Positions 1 through 14,233 of a DNA stretch of 64,000 bases are shown here, in pieces. The notes under the pieces were generated by a model, which was not told the DNA's origin, did no database searches, and saw nothing but the letters and a program-made list of their open reading frames with translations. Position 1 is the stretch's first letter; every line of letters begins with the position of its first letter. The position numbers and the translations under genes were made by a program. The DNA comes from Hoplostethus atlanticus (taxonomy: Eukaryota; Chordata; Actinopteri; Trachichthyiformes; Trachichthyidae): contig JAXDDX010000023.1 in the NCBI GenBank assembly GCA_034670405.1, positions 3,677,501-3,741,500 of the forward strand, in the 5' to 3' direction.

Positions 1-2744
1 AGCCTTATCACACAAAAATGCCAGCCAGAGAAGACGCCAACTGGAGCTGCTTCAGCAGATGCTTTTTTTTTTCTAGCCGCCTGTGTTCATGTGCATCTGC
101 ATATCCAAGATAGGTACTGACGAGCCACAGCGGAGCTGGGCGCGATCCAAGCCTGGGTTAGAAATAGCTGGTAGCCATACCAACGGAAAGAGATATGTGG
201 TTTTGTGACAGAACAGGGAGGGCCAAGATGAAAAATTGAAAGTGGAAGGAGAGATAAAGAGTTAAGACATGGACAGAGGGATAGACATGCTGGCAGGCAG
301 GCAGGTAGACGGTACCAAATCCTCAAAACAGTTTGAAGCTGAGTGGAACTGCTCAGTGGCTAACAGTTAAAGATTGTGTTCAAAAAGCTCCAAGGTGCGA
401 GTATGTGTTCATGCAACTGTAGGAATTATAAAGCAGTGTTACTGAAAAAGGTCATGCATGCTGAGAAATATTCCCTAGATAAAAGTGGCCAGGAAATCTC
501 ATAAATTCACAGCTTCTACTGTGGGTATGAACCCACTAGCCTGCAATGTGCCCTCTAAGAAAGCATGAATCAATTGTGCTACACTGGGAAGAAAGCCAGA
601 GGAACCTATTAATGTAGTTGGTGTAAGTGGATCTTGAGCTCAAGTCCTAGGTTAAAATTAGGTCTGAAACAAGTGAGAGAGCAAAGAAGAGAAGAGAGGA
701 ACTCTGGCAACAATGCTAAGAACCTATGTGAAGGGTAAAAGGTTGAACCAGTGACTGCTGTCATCGGCCTTTACCAAAATACCTTTGCTTAAACAATGCT
801 ATGCCCGAACAAGGTGCAGGGAGCCCAGCCATACATGCCAAACATCAGAGCAGAAGCATCACATCACTAACAATCCATCACATGCTTTTCTTCTCTTTAT
901 TTACTGTAAATATTCCCAGGATTTGGATCTTACATCTTTCCAGTATGGCGGTTTTGCAGGCTAGGCCTCCCTTTATATGAAATTGTCTTGTTTATCTCTC
1001 TCTCTGACCACATGAGTACAAAGGCATCTTGAGCACATGCTCTGTGAGTGCCTCAACTCTACATTGGAGGATTGAGGCATGGCTTGAGGCCACATTTTCA
1101 GCCTTTGCTCCCACTGTGGCTTTTCGGCAGCTCGGGGTGTTGCACATTGGTCTGAACAGCCCACAATTTAGCACTCAAAATACAATTGTGGTAAATATAG
1201 ACAACTGTGCTTACAGAGAAAGAAAGCAAATGAGAGGCTCTGTGGTAGTTGCTTGTATTTTTGCCTGTAAATATAAACAGTGCGGGAATTGCACTGGACC
1301 TAATTGCAGATTATCCTATCCTAGGATCCAATAGCTAGTAAACAGAGAAGTCTTCATAAACTTGCTTGAGATGTATGCACAGTTAATGCCATGTTAGTTG
1401 CATCTATCTCTGGGAGACAGCCAACTCTGAGAGAGAGGGAAAAGAGAGACAGAGAGAGGAAGGGAGGCAGAAAGCGGTAAAGAGGTGGGGTGTGAGAAAG
1501 CTATATGGAGAATTGAAAATATCCTAGCTGTTGAAAGCATTTGACTTCATTGTGATTACCTTGCCGTGGGCGTTACAAGCCAGAGTCATACCACTGAGCT
1601 TACAGTGAGTATGCTTATCGCTCAGTAACACTCATACTAATGCAACTGTGTGGCAAAAATGGGATTGCCCAGTGCCTAGTATACATGCCTTCAAAGTGGA
1701 AGCATATATTACCGTGCTTTCCATCTATAAGGGAAAGGCATGTGCTGAAATGCCAACATCCACTGCTGTCACAGACAGAGTGTTACACTAAATGCAACGA
1801 TGGAGACTTTGGAATTTAGGCAGACTGTAGGACTTTAAAGTTAGAATTAGAAATCAATACTAGAGATGAGTATGAAGAGAGACCAGTCCCAGAATTCTGG
1901 TTGGACTAGTTGTAAAATATGAATGATAAAAGCCTCGCAGTATACAGAGTTTTTCTTCAACTCAAAACTTCAGCATTCAAGCTTAAGCTGTCAACGCCAG
2001 AATGAAAAAAAGGTTTTGCAGCTTCCTGAGAGGGAGACAAAGGACTATCACACACACATGAATATCACACTTTAAAAACTGAAAGCTACAATAGTCACAT
2101 TCACAAACCTAGACGTTATGTGAATAGAGTGGATACTGACCCAAGAGCTTGTATGGTACAGATGTAAACAACCTGTCGCTTCATTCAGGACCAAATGGGG
2201 CCAACTGTTAGAGACTGGTTTGTCATCAGACACAGCTAGGTATCCTCCTCCTGCACACATGAATCTCTTCACATTCACAAGTCATTACAGTCGTTACTCT
2301 GCTCCAGTAATCTACATTGACATTCGGGGGAATATAGAAACCGTAAAAGGCCACGCTCACTCAGACACACCTCCTCCTCTTTGTCCCCTCCCACCATCTT
2401 CCTTTTTTCTAGTTTGTGCTTTTCATCTTGACTCCTCTCCCCTCCTCAACATTCACCACTCATCCCTCTACCTCTCTTTTCCTTTCCTTCTCTTCAGTCC
2501 TCCTCTCCATCTTCATTTCATCTCCCTCTCTTCCATGGTCCCTAAATGATTGGTACTTGACATCTGCACCCTTGCTGCAGGATGCACGTTTTGTCTCAAA
2601 TATGCCATTTACTGAGTATTCTGTTTACCCAGTGCAAACACAAGATTCACAACTCCCTGCTAGCATAGTAAACAACTCATGGAAAATGCAATCCTACTTC
2701 AGTGGGATATGGACAACACAACATTGTTTAACTGTAAAGTAGTA

Positions 2745-2992
2745 AAACTGACTGGTAGTAGCCTGAAGGTTAGGGAAGCATGCATGTGATCTGAATGTCA
2801 CCAGTTTGAATCCCTGAGTGAAGTGAATGTCTTCACTCCCTGCCTCTATCATCTATGTGCCTTGAGCTGCACTGGCCATTGGTTGAAGATCGTGGTGTTT
2901 ATAGTCAGCACGGTTGTGGGGGTGCAGGCAGGGGATTGCAGAAAAAGAGTAGATGTGCTCAGTCAAACTACACTGGATAAATAAAGGCATTG
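2745..2992 (+). mobile_element. tRNA-derived SINE
   Basis: The 5' part resembles a tRNA promoter: GTAGCCTGAAGGTTAGG stands in the A-box region, and CCAGTTTGAATCCC is a near-perfect B box 35 bases on. A tRNA-unrelated body follows (TGTGCCTTGAGCTGCACTGG), and the copy ends with a GGATAAATAAAGG motif. This layout is typical of fish tRNA SINEs. The copy looks moderately diverged, and clear target-site duplications were not found. Confidence 0.7.
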
Positions 2993-4598
2993 ACAATGCA
3001 CAACAAACATTCTATGGAAAGAGAAATGGGTCATAATTCATATCTCTGCCTTTGGTGTGACCGTAGACTCCAGTGACTTTCCTGCTCTAGCACGCGGCTG
3101 TATCTTTTTTAACTTGAGTTACATTTGTATATTATTTCCAAAGTGATGCCCCTTCTCTGCCTTATTACACCAGAGAGCGTACATCGTTGCAGCATGGAGA
3201 AATTTGTTTTGCACGGCAAGCCCACTTTGAATGACTTTACTTCAAAATGATGAAGCTGTGGAATACCTTATCTTGGAAGAAATAGTCGTTAGAAATACAT
3301 TCTATGTGATACTGGATATGAAGTTGATTTCAAATCATGTCTAATAAATGATCAGAAACAATGAGCAAATCAAGGAAACATTGTAACCAAAGATCTCATC
3401 TATCCATTCATAAAAATTGAAACCAAATTCTTTAGTTGTTATATAACTTTTATTCATGGAATAACCCATAAAAATAGCCCCAGTCTCCACTTAATGTTTT
3501 TTTAGATGGATTGGCAGCCTCAACAAAACTGGGCAGGTGTTTGTTTTGGAACTGGCGTGGCAAACTGAACTAACTGCAAGGGAAATTAGTTGCAAATATG
3601 ATGTACATCCAATCCAATCTCGACTGTTTGCTGGCTCAAAATTAACACTAGCCGGCGGGTGATGTCCTGGAACGTCTGGCACCGCATGATGAAGCAAACG
3701 CACCATGCAGAGCGGCATTTTAAGAACCTAAACAGCAACACTGACAGCATAAATACAGGGAAGGAAGAAAGATGAAATACGACCCATTTGGTTTTCCATA
3801 ACATCGTATTTATTGCGACAGCAGATTTTCAAAGTCTTTTTGTGTGAAGTGTGACAGTGTTTACCATCGCCACAAAAAGGTAGAGTGTAATAACATGTCG
3901 TGAGTAGCAAACAAAATGAAAAGCTCATGCTACATTCTTAGTCCGTCTCTGGGCCCAGCTGCATAGTGCATGCAAAGACTATTCACTTTTTAGTACATCT
4001 CTAAATGTGCCTGTTGTTTGAAAAAAAGTTAGTAGCTAACCTCATCTAATACAATACAAATAATTTACAAAAATGGAGATTTCAGATTTTCTGAAAAATC
4101 CCTTCAAAGGCAAAAAACATGGCTGCCTTAATGGATAGCATTATTAAAGGATGAAGTAATATAAATAAGAATAAGGCAAAGTTTGGAAACGGCCAAATAA
4201 ATGAATATTGCGTAGAAGCTAGTCCAAGACAGCTACTTGTCATTTGTTCCAAAGGAATGAGCAAGAATTTAGATGAAGTGGACAAATCAGCTGGTGATCA
4301 AACCATCTGCATTCAGACCATGTCCTCCACTATCTGCAAATGTCTGGCCAGTCCTTTATACTCTCCAATAAATGTTTTCTTTTTCAATGCATGCACAGCA
4401 TAAACTAAAGGATCCTCTGTGCAATTGATTTCTCACTTGTGTAAACAGATTGTTTACTGCCACCGTACACAGGAGCAGCACACTTGGATATTTGGATAAC
4501 TCCAAGTCATGCTGCTTATGGGATGGTAATTTGCCACATTCTTCTCCTCTCCATGAGATATTGTATATTCAAACTGCAGGAAAATGGTTGTGTTGCGC

Positions 4599-4645
4599 TC
4601 TCTCTCTCTCTCTCACTCACTCACTCACTCACTCACTCACTCACT

Positions 4646-4677
<32 letters not shown>

Positions 4678-4693
4678 CACACACACTCACACA

Positions 4694-4741
<48 letters not shown>
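4599..4741. repeat. compound CT/CTCA/CA microsatellite
   Basis: CT units, then CTCA tetramers, then CA with two CT interruptions. A smaller CT/CA tract recurs at 5266-5312. Confidence 0.97.
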
Positions 4742-4743
<2 letters not shown>

Positions 4744-5651
4744 TGCCACTATTATTGGCAACAGCCTTTCATAAACAACCCATCAAAGTAAGTATGTCTC
4801 TTATAGTGATGAAAAGGGAAAAAGAAGAGCTGTTCAATCAAACCCTGTACAGAGGAAGAGTTACTACTCCTAAAAGATCTTGCCCGTTGTTTCCAACCAG
4901 AAATATCAGGTTCAATATAGCGAATGCTTTGTTTCTGTAGCAATAGCAATATAGTATGATATACATATTAGTACAGAATAGTAAAGAAACTTACTGAACA
5001 GGACAGAAGCCTGCTGAAATATGCAAGAACAAAATTAAGTAAACAATTCACTCCCACTCAGTGCAGCTATCTTAGATCCTGTATTGCATCGGTTTAAATG
5101 TCATTTCTCTGTGTAAACACACATGGCAAGAGAATTGTATCCTCTTTAATAAAACATGCATTTGTGGCCCATGGCGAGAGAGCACTGTAAAATCTGAAGC
5201 AGTCAAAAAAGAGCAGGGAGCGTTTGATGTTGAGATGAAACAAATGTCTTGTGTAGCAGCACGCCTCTCTCTCTCTCTCACTCTCACTCACACACACACA
5301 CACACACACACGCTTAAAAGCTCCCTCTCTCTCTTTTAGTTATGGAGAAGTCATGTGTTGCACCAGGTTGTGATTTCATACTAATCATACTAATATATAC
5401 TTTATATACTAATATATACTACTTTGAGCTAATATTCTACAATGCTGGTCCTTCCTACACACTATGCAAGCTGCCTAGGGCCCCCACACTGCCCAAGGCC
5501 ATGACAGGATGGCATTATACAAAAATGATATAGGCCTGTTCAAAATGGGTATTATAATCCTTAATCAGCCCATTTTGTATTGCAAGGTGAAAACAATTAG
5601 CAATAAATTGGTGTGGGCCTACATATTAGCCCGTAATAGGCCTACACAGAA

Positions 5652-5701
5652 GTGGGTAGGTAGGTGGGTAGGTACTTTATTAATCCCCGGGGGGAAATTT
5701 C
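5652..5701 (-). mobile_element. LINE 3' tail, minus orientation
   Basis: Reverse-complemented, this reads AAATTTCCCCCCGGGGATTA, then ATAAAGTACC and a run of CTAC-type units. That is the characteristic 3' end of a teleost LINE, probably L2/Maui-like. The same tail occurs in plus orientation at 30768-30820. The body of this copy (5702 onwards) is not recognisable, so it was probably 5'-truncated on insertion. Confidence 0.7.
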
Positions 5702-6719
5702 TTAAGTGCACAGTTAATATGGCACATTCACCGAGAATTTTGCAGCTTAACCAGAGGCACCGTGGCCTTGAACGTGTCATGATGAGCTCGTTATATTGCT
5801 TAAGCCCACATGATGTTTGAGAAAGACATGAGTTGAGATCATGTTCCAGTAACAGTAATTTAACCAAGTTAGACTATTGTCAGCAGAGTCCATCACTGTT
5901 TGGTAATGATGATGACAATTCAAAATGAGCTCTAATGCAATTAACAAAAGACAACAGTGTTGGCTCCTCACAGCTACACCACTGTACCCATTTTTAGAGA
6001 GCCTATAATGTGGTTTATCTTGGATTGTTTTGGAATTTTCGGCATATATTCAAAATCAACATGACGTAGATTAAATGCAGTACAGCGTGGCAGATAGATT
6101 ATCGACTTACTGCTTTCCAGGGCATAGTTCATCTCAACTTCTATCTTCAAGTGTATTTTGAAATCTCTGCCTTCAAGACATGCTTTTGGAAACACTCACA
6201 TATCTTCAAAACGTACTTGAAGTAGGTCATGAAATGTCAAGATCACTATCAGGAAACTCTGGGCTGGATTTCAGATCTGTATAGTGCCAAAACCAAACAA
6301 AATCTTTTGCAACAATGCAAGTTATGTGACTAAATAACAAAATATGTATAAAAACAACAAAAGAAAGAAATCACTGAGGGCGAGTGAATGGGCATGATTC
6401 CACCTCTCATACATTTGTTAAAACAATACCGTTGTTATCTATCGTTTTACAGATGCTGTGTTTACGTTTGTCATCAGAAGCGATGCTGGATCATCAGCCA
6501 GTACTAGCAGAGCACACGTACACCTCACTCTTGTCTGAATACTGTCAGTTAGAAGGAGAGATGGAGCGAACACTTTCAAAGGAGAAAGGGACACAGTGGG
6601 ACAGAAGTGGCAGTATATATCAGTAGTGCGATGTGGTTTACACAAGTCAGGTAGGAAGGCCCCCTAACAGAAGTTTGGACATATGGATGTTAAATCATTG
6701 ACCAGGACTCTGAAACTTT

Positions 6720-7466
6720 GCAGAACACAAACAATAAAAATGAAAAGGTGAAGCCTGGATTGATGCTGCCAATAGCCAATATTTTGTAGCAGCATTTAAT
6801 ATGTTTACAACCGTTTTCATGCGAAGGAATTCCAAACATTTTGAGTATTCACTATTCACCCCATAATTTAATTCTTGACACTGTGGAAAACCCTTTGAAA
6901 CCATTTAGATCATATAAATCTACTTCCCATTCTGCTGTCCAGAACCTCCCATAAAGGTTCAGTGATGTTCTGGTGACTGAGGTGGTTATGGAAGGAGTTT
7001 GACTTGTGGTGTTCATGCAACCTCTCTTGAACTTGGTTAGCAGTGTGTGTGGGGGAATCATTTTGGAATATGAACATCAAGGGGGAAGTGTTTGCACCAA
7101 AGGGTGCACCTGGTTCTGTGAAATGACCTCATATACCTTGGCTTCCTCAAATGAATTATGTCCTTATTGGACATAATCGCTCCCACGAGATGGTTGTTCA
7201 TACCATTACAGATCCACCACCATGTTTAACAGCTTGCAACAGCTTGCAGCCTTGCCATAAATACCAGCTTTGTGAAACTCACAGCATCCAGTTTGTGTGT
7301 AACAGAGGTGTTGATCAAAATCCATGGTGATTTTTGAGGCTGTAGTTTTGAGTGTCCGTCTATAACTCTCGGTGAGCTTTGACTTGAGACCAGTGTTTGT
7401 ATGCTGTCAAATTTAGTTACTTCAAGTTTTTTTCATGTGGTGTTTCATTTTGTCCACCACCGTGTA
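6720..7466 (-). mobile_element. Tc1-like DNA transposon remnant
   Basis: The minus strand holds decayed Tc1 transposase. A segment near 6910-7060 reads like the C-terminal catalytic part (HTANQVQERLHEH, then NITEPLWEVLDSRM, matching Tc1 N..EPLW.VL..R). A segment near 7190-7260 matches the GGGS.M.W/CDGMNNHLVGAIM region. The right end at 7466 carries a terminal repeat, TACACGGTGGTGGACAAAAT on the minus strand, as in Tc1 families with TACAGTGGTGGACAAAAT. The matching left end is not visible, so the element is truncated there. Frames are interrupted several times. Confidence 0.75.
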
Positions 7467-8111
7467 TCAATTATATATATAACTAAACAAACTGCATCAC
7501 ATCCATCATATCAGAGGGAGACAACACTTACTGGCCGATATATTGGTCTAACCCTGTTGTGACTTCTACACTAGAGCTTCACCTTAAAAAAGAAACTTAC
7601 ACTACACTTATTGAGTAGAATAAGGATTCAGTTGATGTTGCCAAGGAAACATGTTCCTTACTGGAATGCATTTCGTAGACCGCTGGAGTTCAACATTCTA
7701 TTTTAAGAAGTACGCACCATAGTTTGTGTCCCAGTAAAAACAAGGCTCTTCAAGTTCTGTTTCCTTAAGAAAGAATCACTGTGATGGTTTGTATTTGTTT
7801 GTGACAGCCTAATTAAGGTTAAATCTGGCCTATATCTGGTCTTTTATCTGAACTGACTTGGAGCCCGTTGCAACATCATGATAGTTTCTGATTGATCCGA
7901 AGCGTGTCATCTGGTTCGGCTGACTTTATCAAAGGCAACATCATTTCTTATTTATGGCTTTATGGCAGGAGAGAGATTAATACAAGCTTTGAGGATGAAA
8001 TCAAATGCACAATCTCCGAGCATGCCTGTACATACAGAGCACACAATCCTCATGCACACACACATGCATGCTTGTGTGTGTGTGTATGGATGTGTGTTAG
8101 TCATTGTGTGG

Positions 8112-9185
8112 TACACTACATGGCCAAAAGTATGTGGACCTAACCCCCGAACATCTCCACAATCATGGGCATTAATATAGAGTTAATATAATGAACATTA
8201 ATACAGAGTTGGTTCCCCCTCTTCTGCTATAACAGCCTCCACTCTTCTGGGGAGGCTTTCCACTGGATGTTGAAACATTGCAGCAGGGATTTGCTTCCAT
8301 TCAGCCACAAGAGCATTAGTGGAGTTGGGCACTGATGTTGGGCAATGAGGCCTGGCTCGCAGTCGGCGTTCCGATTCATCCCAAAGGTGTTGGATGGAGT
8401 TGAGGTCAGTCAAATTCTTCTACACCGATCTTTCAGTGTGGAAAAAACATTTCCAAAAAACATTTCTGTATGGACCTAAGATTTCCCTTCACTGGAACTA
8501 AGGGGCCCGGACCATGAAAAACAGCTCCAGACCATTTACTGTTGGCACTATGCATTTGGACAGGTAGCGTTCTCCGGGCATCTGCCAAACCCAGAGGCAT
8601 CCGTCGGACTGCCAGATGGTGAAGCATGATTCATCACTCCAGAGAACACACTCCAGAGTCCAATAACGGTGAGCGTTACACCACTCCAGACGACACTTGG
8701 CATTGCGCATGGTGATCTTAGACTTGTGTGAAGCTGCTCAGCCATGGAAACCCATTTCATGAAGCTCCCGACAAACAGTGTTTGTGCTGATGTTGCTTCC
8801 AGAGCCAGTTTGAACTTGGTAGTGAGTGTTGCAACCAAGGACAGACGATTTTTTACTCGCTACGTGCTTCAGCAATCGGCGGTCCCGTTCTGTGAGCTTG
8901 TGTGGTGACCACTTGAGCTGTTGTTGCTCCTAGACGTTTCCACTTCAGACTAGCAGCACTTACAGTTGACCGGGGAAACTAGCAGGGCAGAAATGTGACG
9001 AACTGCCTTGTTGGAACGGTGGCATCCTATGACGGTGCCACGTTGAAACTGACTGAGCTCTTCAGTACAGCCCATTCTGTTTGTTTGTTTGTTTGGCATG
9101 GCTGTGTGCTTGATTTTATACATCTGTCAGCAATGGGTGTGGCTGAAATAGCTGAATCCACTAAGCAGAAGGGCCATGTAGTGTA
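8112..9185 (-). mobile_element. Tc1-like DNA transposon, nearly full length, inactive
   Basis: The left end reads TACACTACATGGCCAAAAGT and the right end (minus strand) begins TACACTACATGGCCCTTCTG, so the terminal inverted repeat is shared for about 15 bases before the right copy diverges or has lost its inner part. The length of 1074 bases is usual for fish Tc1 elements. Transposase lies on the minus strand. It has an N-terminal helix-turn-helix area (8740-8900), WSDESCF around 8640 (catalytic Asp) and a C-terminal piece, 8198-8413, with LNSIQHLWDESERRLRARP and LPRRVEAVIAEEGEPTLY. The reading frame changes at least twice and part of the middle is missing, so no functional transposase is expected. 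Confidence 0.9.
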
Positions 9186-11375
9186 AATCAGTAAAATAGT
9201 GCAGCAAATAAAGACTGAAAAGACACCTTGAGGCCACACAGTCTGATACATTGATTACCAGTCAATGTGAATTACTTCTCTGTGCCTAACGATACAATTC
9301 AGCCTTCTCAAGACTATTTTGCCACAATGCTCTAACCAACAAGTGACTAAACATACGACTAATGTTCAATTTTGTCTATTCTCCTCTGGTCCTCAGACGA
9401 TTTGTATCAAATATCTACCAGCGTGACTGTGGTGCAATCAGACTAACAATTATAGTCATACTCTATTTCTTTCTCTGTCTGTCTTTTACACACAACAACC
9501 ACTCTCTGAGTCTTCATCTTTCTCTCATTCTCTCTCTGTCTTTACCTTCTGGTTTTCCCCCTCATGAAAAACACAACGGCTGCTACCTAAATAAACGAGC
9601 GCTAATTTCAGGAATATTGAAGCCAAAACAATAAGCTGTCAAGAAGAGAAGGGGAGACGAGACTAAAATACACACTTATGCATTTGTGTGCCATTTACAA
9701 CGTACAGAATTTTGTAAAATCACTCAATAAAATTGTCAAGTGTCTGTGTGTGTCTCCATGCTCCCTCATCCCAACGGCTGCCCCTTAAACACAGAACACT
9801 TAAAACAGATTAAACACAAGCAGCGCACTCCAACATAACTTATGAAGTTGCTGATCAACAGTTCCACTCGAGCCCCATCGTTTCATACATCTCCACTTAT
9901 CTGCACTTCAAGGCCCAGAGCATAATCACGGGGGGGGGGGTTAAACATCTGATGGTCTTTGATTACAAGGACACACGCACACGCACACCAAAATCACACT
10001 CTTGGTAACACCAGTAACATCCTGGCCCACACACTCAGCCACAAACTTCGACGTAAGTCAACGGAGTGTCTTCATTCTCCCCAACCTTTCCACTACTAGT
10101 AACCTCTTCTTGTACAGTGTACTGAATTCAATGCTAAACTTACAAATCGTACTTGTAAGTAAGTCATTTATTATTTCACTTTATTCCTCTGTCCAGTTCA
10201 ATGAGTCAATGATGATCACTTCCAAACCAGAAAATCTCCAAAATCCACCTGGATACCGTCACAGTCACATATTTCCCACCTATTCTTCATTCTACATGGA
10301 GCTGTACACTGGTGCTGCATCAAAGATCAAAAAGCAGGATAAACCTGTTTCGTTTGTGACTGTGGACGAGGCTGGTGAATGTTCCCTCATACCTAGTGAA
10401 AGGTCATGGGTACAACACATTTCATACATTTCAAAGCTGAAATTCAGTATTCAGATATTCCCCTTTAATGTTAGCACTCCCTTTATCTCTTCTGCACAAT
10501 GCATCATTTTGATTACGTCACCTGAATTACACAAGAAAGAAGTACGGCGATGGTGATGGACGTATAAAGACAGACGACATTACACCCCATTAATGCTGCA
10601 TGCTTCTCTCAGCCAGTGTGAGAGAAGTAGTTTGGGTAATTTTGCTTTGTGCTTCACCCTTTTCTTTAATGACAATAATCACCTGTGGAAAACATCTGTA
10701 GGATGCGCTCTGCCTCCCTCTCTCTTTCTTTGTGCAATCAATTTGTCTGTCTTCCCCTCTCTTGTCTCGTTCTAAATCACCCACACTCCTCTCATCCTCC
10801 TCCTCTCATCATGCCTTTTCATTCCCGTCCTAGTCACACTATTTCACTTTCACCCTCTCCATGCCTCTCCCCCTCAATTTCTCTCCGTCTTATTCTTTCC
10901 TTCCTCCACACTGCATCACATACAACACTTAACCAGGCTAACCCCTCAAGAAATAGGCACCGACTTTAATCCATTTCATTTTGGGAAACAACTGACTCGT
11001 TCTACATGAAGCCAAGTTTATAAGCCAGCCGTACATACCTCTCTGGTCTCCTGCTAGCTCATCTAAACTAGCTCCAAAATGGGTGACTAGCCATGTACTT
11101 TGCCACAAATCACACGTTCAATGTACCATGCCAAGCTCACTGGTGCACATTCCTGTTACATTCAGTTAAATTCAGTGCAGTGGATGCTTATTGTAGCTGA
11201 AAGGCAATTACTGACGCATACCCTGGAGTTGACTTGAGAAGGGGGCTTGAGAATGACTGAGTCTGTATGTGGGTCCAAAGCATGTTTATTAGATTCCCCT
11301 TCTTAACACAGCACACCCTTTCTGCAATCACAGTTTGAGTCTGAGGTTTTTGAAATGATTGAAACTCCTACTCAC

Positions 11376-11452
11376 CCCAACGGCTTTTCCAGTCGGCTAG
11401 CTGGTGATCCAACGATCTCCCCAAGAGTACAGAACATCTGACCCAAAAAGTC
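11376..11452 (-). CDS. cpne5: copine-5 coding exon 6
   Basis: This 77-base exon encodes DFLGQMFCTLGEIVG, then SPASRLEKPL and two bases of a Gly codon (residues 110-135), between a TTCTAG acceptor and a GTGAGT donor. EIVGSPxSRLEKPL matches CPNE5. In human CPNE5 a paralogue-specific insert of about 22 residues follows before VPGKKCGT. I found no exon for that insert or for the VPGKKCGT block between positions 1 and 11375, so the gene very probably continues beyond the window start. Confidence 0.94.
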
Positions 11453-13016
11453 CTAGAAGGTAGGAAGGGGAGACAGGTTGGTGGAGGTAGAATTTGAGGA
11501 CAACAAAGCCGTGTGAGGGTGTATAGCATACACAACAGAAACCATGGGTTGAGGATGTAGAGCTGTGGAGGGTGGCAGAAAGGGGAGAAGATGAAGTAAA
11601 GGAAACAAGGGGTTTCGGAGAACATGACTTAGAAAGGTAAGGCGATTTTACAAAAACAGCAGGGGGTGGGGAAATAATGTAGAGAGGTTTTCAGAGACGG
11701 AGAGACGTGGTTTCAGCTACAAATCATCTCTTTCACCAGACTTATTCTCTCATTACAGCCCAGCACTGATCCTGTACATTACACACTCAAATTTGAAGAG
11801 ACAGAACAGATAAAGTTATGTTTAAAAACAATCACAGCCATAGAGTGGGATAATGCAGTCCCTAACGTTGGCCTAACCTTTAAGACAGACACTCACTTTC
11901 TCCATCCTGTCTCTACACTAGTCCCACACTTGTTGACACCTTCTTGTTTAGAGACACTCTAATGTTTGATTGCTACAGAGCCCTCTCTGTTATTTCATTT
12001 TGATCAGTAACAGCAGATCCTCCTTCTTCAGAGAAGGATCATTAATCTGGGGAGAGAGACAGCAGCCGTACAGTGTCAGAAGTGAGAGAGATGCTGGGAC
12101 CTACGTTGAGTTCGGCGGGCTTCCAGAAGGGTTGGGCAGGCAGCAGCAACAACAACAACAATAACAGAAGACATCATATACCAGAAACACAACACTATAC
12201 AATACCTAGCACTCCTAGCACTGCTCAAATGAAGTGAGAGAGGCAACGTGCTATGCCTGCGCTGTAAGAAAACAAAACATATGAGGCCAAAACGGGTGAA
12301 ATTAAAGTTAGTGATGGAAAAATGCAAACGCTTGGTCCAAATACATCAAATAATCTTATCAACTGATTATTTCTGTCAATGCTTTTTGCCACCATAGTTT
12401 CCAGCTTTATGAAACCATCCACGGCTTGTATTCTCTATTGAAAGGAAGTGGCCTTGTAGTACTCCAATATTTTCTTAAGGAAACTAATGGTTAAAAGCAT
12501 TGCATAATCTAAGGTTTTGACATGATCGTACAGCAAATTATTGCACAATGCCTATTACTACAGTACCACTACTACTGCCAATACTACAGCTAATGAACAA
12601 AGTATTTATAAAACTGCATCCTAGACATATCACAAGTTGTATGTTCATGGCAGCGTGACAACATGTAATAACCCTGTAAAAGCATGAGAAACAAAGACAT
12701 TGTACAATCAGACAAACCTTTATAAACATTCGTATTGTATTTGGATTTGGATGCTCCTGAGAAACAGGCCATACAACGGGTTTGCTTTTTTCCATCATGG
12801 AGAGAGCGTGCAGCAAGCACCATCCAATCGAAAAGTTCACCAAAACACCACTGATAAAGAGAGTTTCACCAATCAGATCAATTTGATCACTGATGTTCCA
12901 ACAAGAAATATCCAATGACATTTTCAGAGCCATTCCAGCCATTTGTTCAGTTTTTACCCAAGAGGCTGGCCTCTCTTTATCTGTGGCTCAAGGTCAGAAG
13001 AGGTAAATGTACTCAC

Positions 13017-13056
13017 ATGTTTGGACAGGTCTGGGCTTTTGGAGTCAACGTCATAC
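13017..13056 (-). CDS. cpne5: copine-5 coding exon 5
   Basis: This 40-base exon has a TTTCAG acceptor and a GTGAGT donor. The first base completes Leu96 and the rest encodes YDVDSKSPDLSKH (residues 97-109). The YDVDS segment carries the second pair of calcium-ligand aspartates of C2A. The wording SKSPDLSKH matches CPNE5 as I recall it, whereas CPNE8 reads SKSPNLSKH, which supports the paralogue call. Confidence 0.93.
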
Positions 13057-13764
13057 CTGAAAGGAAACAACTTTGAAGAGCGGCACAGCTAGATTTACTG
13101 TAAAAACTAAAGAGGACACTCTTATCTGAGTGGGGACTTCAAGTCTGAGGATCTGTCATGACTGAAGGGAGCATATCACACCACCCATTTCTGCCCTTTC
13201 ACATCTTGATACCAAGAGGGGAGAGTTACAGGGGACGGTTTGTCCTCTTCCATGATAATGAACAGTGGTCCTGATCTGATTTGCATATGAATACAACGCG
13301 ATGAAAGAGAGGGAAATGGTGCGTATGGGGTGTACCAAGATTAAACATCTGGTGAAACGATAGATCCTGTTAGCCCAGAGATTAATCACACTCAGTTAGA
13401 GAGAAAAGGAGTGATGCTACGAATGAAGGCAACTCTCCACATGAGAAAAATCTGCCGATAAGCTGCGCAAACTACAGTGTTTGTTCCTTTCTCTCTATTG
13501 ATTGAAAAGAAACATCAAATGATACAATTGCCAAATTGCAGCAATTTATTTATATATTTATTTGTTTTTATATTCTATATTGGCATAGCTGTATGGGATA
13601 TAATCTTCATATAAAAAGCAGGATGTGCTGAGGGTCATTCCATTGAGAAGTTTCAAAGAGGCCTGAAAGCTCAAAGGAAATGGGGAAATGGCTGTTTGTG
13701 TGGTTTTAAATGGAGATGAATGCATCCTTCACGGATCTGAAGAAGTAAGTAAGTGCCCAGATAG

Positions 13765-13872
<108 letters not shown>

Positions 13873-13972
13873 GGGTCCAGGCCATAAAGGGCTGGCCAAC
13901 ACCTCACATCCCTATCGAAGTATGATGATGTTGACATATATTTTTTAAAAAGACCACTCGTATATCAGAGTG

Positions 13973-14004
<32 letters not shown>

Positions 14005-14233
14005 CAAAACCTTGATGAAATCTATGAATGGTTGTAAATGTGAATGGATATGAAAGTTGTCCGTGTGTTACAAAACTGTAATGATGTGGTCAGTTTCTTC
14101 AGAGTAAAAGCTCAATTAGCACAGAACAGAGGAAGCGGCACCGTAAAAGACAGCGAGAGAGTTAGAAAAGAGCAGGCATGGCAGGAGCCCGATCAGGGCC
14201 ACAGGGACACGACTTCAAAAGGGAATCACTCAC

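Larger units (their letters stand above)
1..11375 (-). other. cpne5: cpne5 intron 6 and possibly beyond
   Basis: No further cpne5 exon was recognised here. Apart from the SINE, the LINE tail, two Tc1-like elements and the microsatellites listed separately, I see unremarkable AT-rich DNA with pyrimidine-rich stretches (2380-2530, 10700-10900). Confidence 0.6.

Noticed and set aside
10002-10556. 184-codon plus-strand open frame
   Set aside because: It lies in cpne5 intron 6, has no recognisable domain and no coding-like codon bias; AT-rich chance frame.
12538-12942. 134-codon minus-strand frame with hydrophobic stretches, just past cpne5 exon 5
   Set aside because: Cys/Ile-rich composition fits AT-rich intron sequence, with no recognisable family or coding bias.
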